The notes beneath the pieces were generated by a model. That model worked only from the letters and a program-made list of their open reading frames with translations, did no database searches and was not told the origin of the DNA. DNA of 64,000 bases from Cristatella mucedo (lineage: Eukaryota; Bryozoa; Phylactolaemata; Cristatellidae): assembly GCA_009760855.2 (NCBI GenBank), contig WPIO01000005.1, positions 12,376,001 to 12,440,000 on the forward strand. The letters run 5' to 3'. This document shows, one piece after another, positions 50,404 to 62,400 of the stretch. Positions within the stretch are counted from its first letter, which is position 1. Every line of letters starts with the position of its first letter. A program made the translations under genes and the position numbers.

Positions 50404-53400
50404 ATTACTTCCGGTTTAATATCAGGTTAGACATGCTTTGTTTAATCGTTTTTATACTGCTTTCCTTTTATGTGGAAATCATTACAACTTCATATCTAAT
50501 TTTTAAGATTTCTATCTTTTGAAATGTATCCCCTGTGCATGTCACATCTAACCGTGGTATTCTTGCTGTCATTGAGCATGCTCCAGCTAACCATTCGATC
50601 GTATTTCCTTTGCAGCAAATGTAAACTGCCTAGAAAGAGATTGAGTTCTCAGAGGGTGTTATATCAAATGTATTATTATAATTATTATTATTCTAAACAA
50701 CTGCATTCTTTTGTTGTACCAATATTCTCCATATTTTCTCGGCATGTACTGTTAGTGGCAACTGCTCTAGTGCTGCTGCTGAGCACCGGCAAGTTCATGC
50801 TCAAAAAATTACTACTGCCCTGGGTAAGCATTCTCCAAATAACCCACACTCATTCCGGGTCAGAGCAGTCTACATTAGCCCCCTTGCATAATAGTTGGGA
50901 GCGGGTCAATCTAACCAATTGACACTCTTCCTTTCCTACACGTGCAAAGTGCCTATAAAGCGATTCGGTTCTCTTCAGGTGCTATCTAAATATCTAATTA
51001 TTATTATTATCAGTGGAGACACAGTGCTTATTTCTTAGAAGACTGCTCTGGTAGCACACTGAGGATTAGCTGTCAAAGTTGGAGGGTGCTCTCGATCAAC
51101 CTGACAAAGCCAAACCTACAAAAGTCTGGCTTAAACTGGGCACTTCGGATCGATCTGATAATGCTCTCTTGAAGCACTTCTGAGTATTAGGCAAATGCGT
51201 GACTGTAATAATAATGATGATAATAATGCACTTGATAAAGCACCCTCAGAGAACTCAATCTCTCTCTAGGCGCTTTACTTTTGCTCAAGGGAAGAGATTG
51301 AATGGTGAGTAATATCATGATTGATAAACAACACGAATAACATTGTTAGGGCTGACAAGCACAGGGTCAGCATGCAAGTGTGGTTAGTGGCAGCATGCAC
51401 AGTGTCAGCATGCCATGCACAGTGTCAGCATGCATAGCACATGAAGAACGAATCACAGGGACCCACTAAATGCTGTCCTAAATAGGTGTGTTTTTTTTTT
51501 AAATGTGGTCAAGTCAGGGGATGTTCTGACGCAAGTCAGGAGGGAGTTCCAGGCTTTGGGAGCATAACTAAATGCACGGTCTCCAAAAAATTTGAGGTTT
51601 GTACGAGGTATTGGTAAACTATTGGATTTCGATAAGCGGGTGGTACGATGCTTGACCTGGTGGGCAGTAGATCTGAGAGATAGGCTGGAGCCAAAGAATG
51701 AAGGGACCTAAAAGTGAGTGACAAAACCTTGAAGTCGATCCGTTGCTTGACTGGTAGCCAGTGCAGGTCGGCGAGAAGTGGTGTGATGTGGCAACTGTGC
51801 CGCTCACGATAGACAAGCCTAGCTGCAGAGTTTTGCACCGGCCTGTAATCGCCTCATTGCACAAGCCGGTAGGCCAGTAAGCAGTTAGTTACAGAAGTCA
51901 GGATGGGATGTCACGAATGCATGGACCAACTTAGACGTGGTATCCTTATCTAAACAAGCCGAAATTTGAGCAATGTTATGTAGCTGAAAGTAGGCAGACT
52001 TGACTGTGGAGCTGACTGTGACTGAGGCAGTGCACATGTTGGTGATGAAATGCGGCTAGTAAGACGTGAAAAAATGCATTAAGGAAGAAACAGTCCTCGG
52101 CTGAAATTGATCTCACATACAGCAACTACGCATTGGCTATAGAAGTAATGCAATAGCTCGACAGCCGGTGTACCAAATTATAAGGGCTACATGGCCGAAT
52201 TAAAACAAAATTAAAACTTGACAAGTCAGGGATACGGCTAAAGGTTCCATAGACATGCATGATCTGCTTCACCATTATTGTCATTATTATTGTTATTACT
52301 CTGAGTGGGTTTCAATAGCACAGGACTTCGTCATTCGAGGTTGCTTCCAAACCTATGCAAAATTTATGTTTGCCTGCTGCTCACCGGAAGTCCTCTGGCT
52401 CAGGATCTTCCTTTGACAAAGAAACTGCAAGCTCATGGCAGAAGCGTCTCAAAATAACACCAGTGTTAGCCGAGCCAGGCGTGGCACCAACGAAATGCAC
52501 CAGCAGATGCTCAGTAGGTTGGTCGACAGCCGTCTGATATTCATGCACTAATTTAGCCTAAAAACGCACAAAATTCTAAATACAATGAAAAAACCTACTC
52601 TAAATGACATCGAGAAATCAAGACAGCGCGGCAGGCTAGAGCATGCATGCAATTCTGCAGCTATTTTTTGCAGAGGACCATAATGGTAAAAGCAGGTCTG
52701 CCATATCGATACCGCCATCAGTTCATTGCTCTGCCGCATTTCGACGACGTACAGGTAGGTATTCACAGTCAGGACTGGGGGCAAAGCTGGGAGGCAATTG
52801 GCTTCAGCGCCCTTGGATGCGCCACTGACGTACATACGCTCCCTTTAGGCCCCTTCCCCTCGAAGCTCCCACCTTCGGTGAGGCAGCTGCCTCACCGAAA
52901 CTGCTAATAAGCTTCCAAGGAAGGGGCTGCTTAGAGCAATTCCAGGGGTTTCTCAGACAGTGCACCGAAAGCTACGCCACTTTGTTTATCCAGAAGGGGG
53001 CCATCGCCTTTTGTTTTTGCTTAGATGCCGTTGAAAAGTCTGGGAAGGCGAGATGCTTATTAGTTATGGGAAACCCAGTGTGATTCAGAAATTGGAAAGG
53101 CTGCCGCTCAAAATTGACTCTGCCAGCATATCTCCTGTTGAATCAGCTTGAAATCTAGGTGTCATGTTCCAAAGTAACCTCTCGTTAGACGACCATATCA
53201 GCTCCACAATCAAGTCTGCCTACTTTCAGTTACATAACATTGCTAAAATTCGGGCTTGTTAAGATAAGGATACTACGTCTAAGTTGGTCGATGCATTTGT
53301 GACATCCCGTCTTGACTTCGTCAAATTTACATGGAGGCCATCGTGACGTGCTTGGAGTCATGGTAAGTGGGTACAGCAATAATGAGTGTCAAAGAAAGGG

Positions 53401-56400
53401 TAGGGAAAGAGGAAGATCATTTGCTAATGTACACCATGCGCTGCACCACGCATTCTTATATTTGGCATGGAGCGTATAAATGCTATAACTTAAAAGTACT
53501 TGAGCGGGTTTAAGCTTAATGGGGTCTATCAAAGGGCGGCCATTGATTGCATTCCAGAAGCTTGTCCTCTCTGCATTACGCCAGTAGTGACGACTGGCGC
53601 TTTCAGTGATTCCCAGCTTCCGCTTAGCTGATTGAAAAGCTGCCCGATTAGTGTAAAGAGGGAGTTTTACCAGTTTAGAAAAACGGCTCCAAATTAACGG
53701 TAGACGTTAAATGTGCAGCCAGCACATTCATTGAATGAATACCAATCTAAATCCTAAAAGAAAAGAAGCTAAAGGAAAACAGGCATTCTCGTCTGAAACA
53801 ATGGGTCGGAGAGACACCAGACGAGACTTCTGAATGGAGCGCCGCAGAAGCTGAAAAAGGAGCCGTTCTCACCGACAACAACAGGCCGGAGAGACTGAGG
53901 AAGAAGCACAAGCACAACGAATTGGTGAGTCGATGGCTGAAACCAAGTTTTTATAAAGACTGGGGATGTAAGGGCAGTGAGCCTTCAGTGCATATCTCAA
54001 AGTCTGCCAAAAAAGGATATATATCCATTTATTTTTTCGGCTAGCTCCAGAGATAGGTATGCCGGCCAAAAGGAATTTAGCCTGTCAACAACAGTCGACA
54101 CTGCGAGTCAGTAACAACTACCATTTTTTAATTATATCATTGCCAGAGTTAGGTAGCGGCATAAATAAATATATAACATCTCAGGCACACAAACACAAAG
54201 TTGTTTCAAGTCAATTGAATAAACGTGGAAGAAAGAGCATTTCATGTCGGCTTGCTAAGCTCCCTGACAAAAATAAGCTTATAATATCAAATTCCTAGTG
54301 ACCAATATAGCACAGTCACAGTCAAGGTATAGCCACTACCTAAAATATTCCTAGCCGGGAGAGGATCTCTATCTAGCTTACATCTATCACGGTGAAGGTG
54401 ACTGGTAGTTTTATGGGTCATACAAAAAAGTATCTTCTAATGAGTTGCCTCAGGCATCACCACCATACAGTCTACTTACAAGTATAAGGAGTTAGTAAGA
54501 TAATAGGTTTTATTACATGGTCATCGTTGACGAGTCGTATTAGTGCCTGTGGATTGCAACTACACTAGTGAAACATGGCTGAATATCATCTGATTAAAGA
54601 TAATCAAGATACACTGTCCTACATTATATGCAGTAGTGCTTAATAGCTCTACATAGATATATCTATATGATCCTGTAAGCCAAAGTACACGGTGAATTCT
54701 CAAACCCCTGAATATTGAAGTCATGTGACATCCTAGAACAATGAGATTTCCATAGAGCTTTATAAGCACCGTTTTGCTTTAATATGAAACCTAAAATGCA
54801 ACATCATTGGGGAGAAGTCGAGACATTCCAAGGACGAGATTATCTACTTTCTATATGGGACTCGAGGAAGGAGTTCACTAAAATGTATCAAATGTAAGCA
54901 CTACAGAGCCTATATTCCTATGAACACGTGTCGATGATAGTAATGTCTTAGATGCTTTACATTGCCCAGCACTTCTAATGCTGTAAGGAAAAGGATGCAC
55001 GATTGGCAAGCTAACACGCACTGTAAGTAAGTTTACATGAGGGAAACATGTCCGTGTTCACACCTCGGCTACCCGAAGCTAGAGCATAGCCTAAAGTTAA
55101 GAAGAAAAGCATTGCAGGTTCGGGTTTTATTGCCATCAAATGTTAGCAGTGAATTAAACGGAAACAGTTTTGCTTGACAAATGGCTCGGCACAAATGCAA
55201 ATGCAACACATAATAATGTGGAGGCTTACACATAGATTTTATATGTGCAAATTTCTTTGAAGTTAAGACAACGTACTAAGTTATCGGATCGCTTACCATT
55301 ATCGATGAGAGCCCGCATCCTGCAGACCCAGTCAGAATGACCAAGCACCCATTACGAGCTTCCTGATTTGAGGAGCTTTCAGACAATACTGGAGTATTGT
55401 AGGCTGGGATAACAGCGTTCATGCACATCTTGAGGATCTCGGTACGGCCAGTAAATTTGATGCAGTAGTGTTCCACAATAGCATCGTGCTGTGCACTCTC
55501 GTGAGCAAATTCGTCAATGAGAATTTCCTATAGTGATAAGAGCATGACACATGATAGTTGCAGTCTGTTGATATGGGAATAATTCATCAAGATAAAATCA
55601 GAAAGGTAAAGGATAATAATAATGCACTTGATAAAGCGCCCTCAGAGAACTCAATCTCTTTCTAGGTGCTTTACATTTGCTGCAAAGGGAAATGCAATTG
55701 AATGGTGAGTAATATCATGCTTGATAAACAAACAAAAAATGAATAACATGGTTAGGGGGTGACATGCACAGAGGGTCAGCATGCAAATGTGGTTAGTGGC
55801 AGCATGCACAGTGTCAGCAAGCACAAGTACATGAAGGACGAATCACAGGGACCCACTGAATGCTGTCCTAAATAGGTGTGTTGCCTTGAAATGACAGGTC
55901 CAAGTATTAATGCAGCTGATGGCACAGTAATGGCAGATGCCGTGAGACTAAAAAGAATAATGAGAATTATTTCATGACTACTTTTTGGTAGAGGCGCAAA
56001 ACAGTAGTCATAGTGTGCCAAAGAACGATGAAGTCATGTTTTCCAGTGGCTATGTAAGAGCATTTCTGCATCGCCAAGCAAAAATGCACGATTATAAACT
56101 TGAGACTAGACATGTAATCGATCAAAATCCGAGCCCTCGTTGCATAATGTGAGTGCTAAAGTAAGTTGCCGAGCTGGTTTGGTCTAGCGGTTAAGGTGCT
56201 CGCCCCAACCAAGGTCTGACTGAGGTCGTGGGCTCTAGCCCCGAGGCATATGCGAAGCGCCTGAATAGAGATTAATTTCTCTTGGGGCGCTATATAAATG
56301 AATTATATATATAAGTTTCGTGCACTGGTAGGTCTGTTAATGAATGCTTTGAATAAAACTAAAAATAGACTTCAAAACCAAGGAAAACAATAGCATCTTT

Positions 56401-59400
56401 AAATAGGGGAAGCTGTTATGCAAATTTGGTGTTCGATGGCTTTTATGCCATTACTTCTTGTTCGACGTACAGACACATATGAACATTATAATACACCAAC
56501 TGATATGTTGAGCTTAGAAACGCTTAGCTTCTCCGATCAATTAGCAGTGTTTTCACTAGATAAGCCACGAATCACCAACAAGAAAGATGATGGCCCACAT
56601 CAAACTCACTGGCGAATGAAGAGCAAGCGGACAACATACAGACAAAACCATTAAAATATGATTTGGCATTTTCTCTGTCGTGAATCAACCATGGCATTTG
56701 CTAACAGTTCTTGTGGAAAAAGCGATTGAACAAGAGCAACAAAGGTCATTGCCAGTAGTCAGGTGATGTGCAGATAGGTGCGCAGGTCAAAGTTAGCAGA
56801 TACTATCAGCAGCCCCAGAATACAATATGAACCACGTCTTACATCGTTCAACACTTCCTTGCTTGCTCCCTAACATTTACATTTGCACAGTCCAATGCCC
56901 TTTTACAACCTCATCGTTATGAAGATATTTCATATAAACTATGCTCATTTCCACAAATATGAACTTATAAAAATAAGGACATGCTCATAACACGGGCAGC
57001 GGCAGTTAAATCGTGAGGCTTGTACATCCAATTATAAATACATAAGCCGGAAGCTGTCATCACTTCTTCGAACAGATAATATAAAAAATGGATGAAAGTG
57101 AATTCCAGAAGTTAAGCGTTTCAGATGTACCGGGGTAGCTTACAACCATAAAGGCTTCGGTATGGATTTGTGTGTCCTAAAGTACTGTCACATTGCTTCA
57201 TTGTCTTCATTGTCCTGTGTATGTCAACCCTAACCATGTTATTCTTGTTGTTTATTGAGCATTACTAATAACCATTCAATCACGCTTCCTTTGCAGCAAA
57301 TGTAAAGCGCCTAGAAAGAGATTTAGTTCTCTAAGAGCACTTTATCAAGTGTGTTATTATAATTATTCATTAGATAATCGAAATTTTTTATCGAATCCAG
57401 TCACAATGTTCAACAAAGAAATGCCAAATAACACTTTTGCCAGGACAAAGCTAGTGCCACAGCAGTAATTACAAAAGCTGTCGATGGACTGCCACAGTTA
57501 CCACTTGGAAGTCCCAAGAGCAACGATCATGTGGCCAATTTTGGCTCATAGCAAAATTCTTGATTCTTTTGCCCACATAAGATGAGAAAGCTGGAGCACA
57601 CCTACCTGGTCAGGGTAGCTCTGCCGGATGCTCTGCCAGAGTTTCGTCATGACCTGTTTGCCGAGCTCCTCCAGTCCTCCAACCATTGGAAGGCCACCAA
57701 CCGTACCCATCCAAGTGGACGGGTAGCTACGTGAGAAGAAGTTTGAATAATGCCTCAAGGAAATACACTCAGAATGACGGTCATCTTAAAGTAAGGTAAA
57801 TATTATATATGAGTGTAACCATTACAAGCTATACATGGCACCAGTACGAGCTATACATGGCATGCACAATCAAATTAAGTAGGCAACGAACCCATCATAA
57901 ACCTCAAATCCACTCTTCCTTATTCGATTTTTCAGAGCGGCCATTCGAGACTGGGCTTCGTTATCTTCAGGGAAAAAATCGCTGTGGTACTTCTTTGGAA
58001 TAGATCTAGGCGACAAAAAGAAAGAAAACATCGGTGTTACACTGCTTGGCACTAATTTCTTACCAGACGAATGAGATTGAGTGAGCTCATAAAACTTAAA
58101 TACTGTAGCATTACAAGGCTTTCCTTAAGCAGCAAATCGTTATGAAGTCGGCTCTGGATAGAAAAACCAGCTATACTGGTATATACATATAAAAAACACC
58201 GGCTGGGTGATCTATGAAAAGAATGCATGACGACTTGTTATGGCTAAAAGAATGTCGTGCTTTTCTTATAATGAAATAAATAAGCAGCAATATGAACTGC
58301 TTCAAGCTAAGCTAAAATTTCAAAAAATCTTAACATCCTAATACCGAACGCAAAAATAAGGGCTGGCCTTAATGGCCACCTCGGTGTCCGAGCCAAATCT
58401 CGTTCATCTTGCAACTGCTTGCAAGTGTGCTGAGTAGAAACAACTGCGGCTACAGATAGTGGTGCCACACCGAGTCCTCTGTCAAACAGCATATTAAAAG
58501 CTTTTGAGCTTAGAAGACTTAAAGGCCTTCACTGGGCAGATAAGCACAGAATATTATTTACACATAAGGAAGTAAGCATATACGCACAAATACATACAAG
58601 TAGGGAGTACTGGCTTAGTACTCCTACAGCCAGAGCCAGGCCAGTAGTTAAGGCTCTTGCCTCGAACCAAAGTCTAGGTGGACGTATTTTACGACCGAGG
58701 TCGTGAGCTCGAGCCCCATGGCATATGCGGAGCTCCTGAATAGAGATCAAGTTCTCTTAGGGTGCCATACCAATGAAATGTATTTATTTTATTTTTATTT
58801 AGGCAGCATTGCAAAAAAATAGGTTAGGCAGCTTACCACAGCAAGCCTTAAATAACAGCCTAGCATTCATCATTAGTGTAAATGGGTGCTGGGCTGTTAC
58901 TTAAGGCTTGCTATGGTAAGCCGCCGAGCCGATTTTTTTGCAACTTTATTTGTTCAATCCCTAAATATAATCATAAGCAATCGAATGATTACATAATTAC
59001 ATGTGTGATTATAATTACACACGTGCTGCTTACTGGGTATGCTGGCATAGCCATCACTGGCATGTCAGACGTCCGCTGCCTGGGCACCTACATGCTTAGT
59101 GAAGCTGGTACTGAGGTACTGCCTAGGGCGGTCTCCGAAAACTCGTCAATAACCTTGAGAGCACGGGTCATTTTCAATGGCCACCGTTTTTTGCTGGGTA
59201 CAAGGTACTTCTTGAATAATATAGAAACAAGCCATCAAATTTGTCTAAGGGACTCGTGTAAGGGAAAGACTACATTGAGATTAGGTTTGTTTAGCCCTTT
59301 CTGTTCAGCAACTTGCCACTCTGATATTCACTACATCCCATTTGCTGCTCTGGCATGCAATGGCCACACGGAGCATAGGCTCCATGGTATCTTGAACTGG

Positions 59401-62400
59401 GCTACTTCCAGTAATAGGACCTGAACTGACCTCAGTTATCGGGCAGAGATTACAGAATATAGTACAATATAATATAACAAGATCAAAGCAGCAGCTGTAT
59501 TGGACAAGCGAAACGGTGGCCATATATATTTCCTTCAGCAAGAAAATTCAAACAGAAGAATATGCAGTCCAAGCCTCGGGAGTCGTACTGGCATATCAAT
59601 GGTGAGAGCAACACGGTGCTTACACTCAACAGCTACATACAGTAACGCACTAAAAACCATGCATGACTTTCTAACTTTCTCGAAAACTTACTTCATTAAT
59701 GTCTGGTCTCTCAAGAAGAAAAAAGTGTGCTCTTTCGAACCCTTCAGTGCTAGCCGCATCTCAAGCTCAGTCACCGACAGGCCAACCGGTAAAGTGTGTA
59801 TCCACTCGGACAGTTGTCCAGACGGTAAGTTGTAATGAGCAGGCCTCCATCCATAACGTTCACCAAGCAACCCGATGAAGAATTGACATTGACTGGCTTC
59901 TGTTAAGCACAATTCGAGCATCCTATAAACGAACGAGTTACATTAGGTGCCAGTAATGGAAATGTGCTTCAGGGAAGAATCTAGCAGGATAAAGCGATTA
60001 AAAGATATATAATGAGAGAATCGAACAACGACTACAGTTGGTAGACTGCTCTTCAGGAAGCAGTGCTTGCATAAATACCCTGTAGCATCTAATAATTCCT
60101 ATTTTTATACCAATTGGCCATTGGCTCCTCGGCAACTTTCCTTGCTATATGCAGCCTTCCTATTCGATTGTTCGATAAAATATATGCCAGAATGCCTTCG
60201 GTCAACAATTTACTGCAGGCAGCCTCGGGGGCGATCGCCAGGCTGTGGTGTCAGCTTCCTGATGTGCGAATGCTTAGGCAGAATGCCATCGAAGGACAAA
60301 CTCGGCTAACCAACGACCGGGATAGTATTGGTGACCACTAGCTTTGCAACTGGTCCGCTCATTTCTTGACTGTCTGGAGAATTTTGGTTTGGCCCAACAC
60401 GTTCATCATAGCACCCACGTCGGTGGCCACATTCTAGATCTCATTATCACTAAGGATGTCCTCCCCACGGACCTTTTGGTGTGCCCACTGACCCTCTCAG
60501 ATCATTGTTCGGTCTCGTTTACTGTTCCTGCTCCCTTGTACGTACAGGGTAATGTCAAACTCGTCAAACGACGTAACTTAGAAAGCATTGACATGGACAA
60601 GTTTTTGAAATCTGTGATGCAGGTCTTCTTGATCAGCATTCAGACTCGACCGGCAGCCTCGATACCCTCACTGATGCAATGAACATGACACTCACGAGTG
60701 CTCTTGACAAGCATGCTCCCGTTCGCTCTATCCGTGTTCAAAGTCGTCGAGATTCCTTTCAATTTACAAAAAACTCCTAAAGATGCGCCGGGTTAGGTGC
60801 AGGCTTGAATGTCGTTTCGAGAAATCGGGGTCTGATACAGATCTAGTCAATTTCAAAGACTTCCTTTGAGTTTACACCCGAAAGCTTAAAAAGACCAGGA
60901 CTTCTTTTTTTATTCGAAAGCTGAATTCCTGCTAGTCGGAAGCTAGACAGATTTATAAGACAGTAAACCATTTACTGGCCAATGCTGTCAGGTCAGACTC
61001 CCCAGATATTAAGGGCTCAGCCGAAAAGTTTTCAGCCTTCTTTACTGAAAAAATTGTGCACATTCATGCCTCTATTAGGCCCCCTCCGACTAAAGCAATC
61101 GCGGTTCCACAACATGTGACCTTCCTTAAAAGGTTCTCTGATGTTTCTGCATGCGATGTGGCTACCTTAATAAGGTCTAGCAAAAAGAGCTCATCTCCTG
61201 AAGACCCAATACCCTCATCTCTGTCGTCTTCACTAGCAGACCAACTTAGCCCTGCCATAACCAAGATTTTTAATGCTTCTTTGGGAAAAGGGGTCGTCCC
61301 CAAGTCCTTCAAATCGGCAATCGTTAGTCCCATGCTTAAAAAGCCTGGATTACACACAGAGGTCCTTGCAAACTATCGCCCAGTTTCCCTTCTTCCTTTC
61401 TTATCAAAGATTCTTGAAAAAATTGTTGCTAAGCAGCTGGTTGAAAATATTGAAAATAATGGAATATCAGAAACATTTCAACCAGGGTTCAAGAGGCAGC
61501 ACTCCACTGAAACTGCTCTCCTCCGTGTTAGCAATGACATTCTACGTGGCAACGACGACAGGAATGTCACTGCCTTAGCTCTGATAGATCTGTCGGCTGC
61601 CTTCGACACCATTGATCATGAGGTTCTGCTTGAACGATTGAGAACAATGATCGGTCTGGCAGACGAAGCACTAGCGTGGTTTAAATCGTACTTTTCTGAT
61701 CGTGTTCAATCCAAGTCGTGTAGGGATCAAGTCTCACACACGAGAAGGGTCACCTGTGGAGTCCCTCAAGGGTCTGTACTCGGTCCCTTGCTGTTCTCCA
61801 TCTATACACAACCTCTGGGAAAGTGATTAAGGCCCATAGAATAGGATATCACTTCTATGCTGACGATACTCGGTTGTATTTGTCATTCAAACCATCGGAA
61901 TCTGCTGCAGCAACTGAAAAACTGGATGCTTGCTTTGCTGATATTCGATCCTGGATGTCAGAAAACTTCCAGAAATTAAATGATAAAACCGAACTGCTGC
62001 TCATAGGACACCCTAAGCCTGTGGCTGGATTAAAAGGCTTTTCCCTTCTAATAGGTGATGCTATTGTGCGACCATCACCACGTGCTCGAAATTTAGGTGT
62101 CGTTTTCGACAGCTGTCTCAATTTTAAAAGCTTCATTCAGAAGACTGCCTCTACAGCTAGCCATCACGTCCAAGCCCTGTCCAAGATTAGGAGCTGTCTC
62201 CCACAGTTGCTTGTAAAAAATGTAACTAGCTCCTTAGTTCTGTCTCGGCTTGATTATTGTCATTCCCTTTTGGCTCGGCTGCCAAAGAAAGCCATTAGGC
62301 CACTGCAGCTGACTATGAATATGGCTGCAAGGCTGGTCTTCAAGTCCCAGTGGTTTGAGCATGTGTCTCCTTCGCTAAATGAGCTAGGATGGATGCCAAT

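Noticed and set aside
58882-59424. 180-codon plus-strand frame
   Set aside because: It starts inside the foldback repeat, has no motif and lies in a TEP1 intron.
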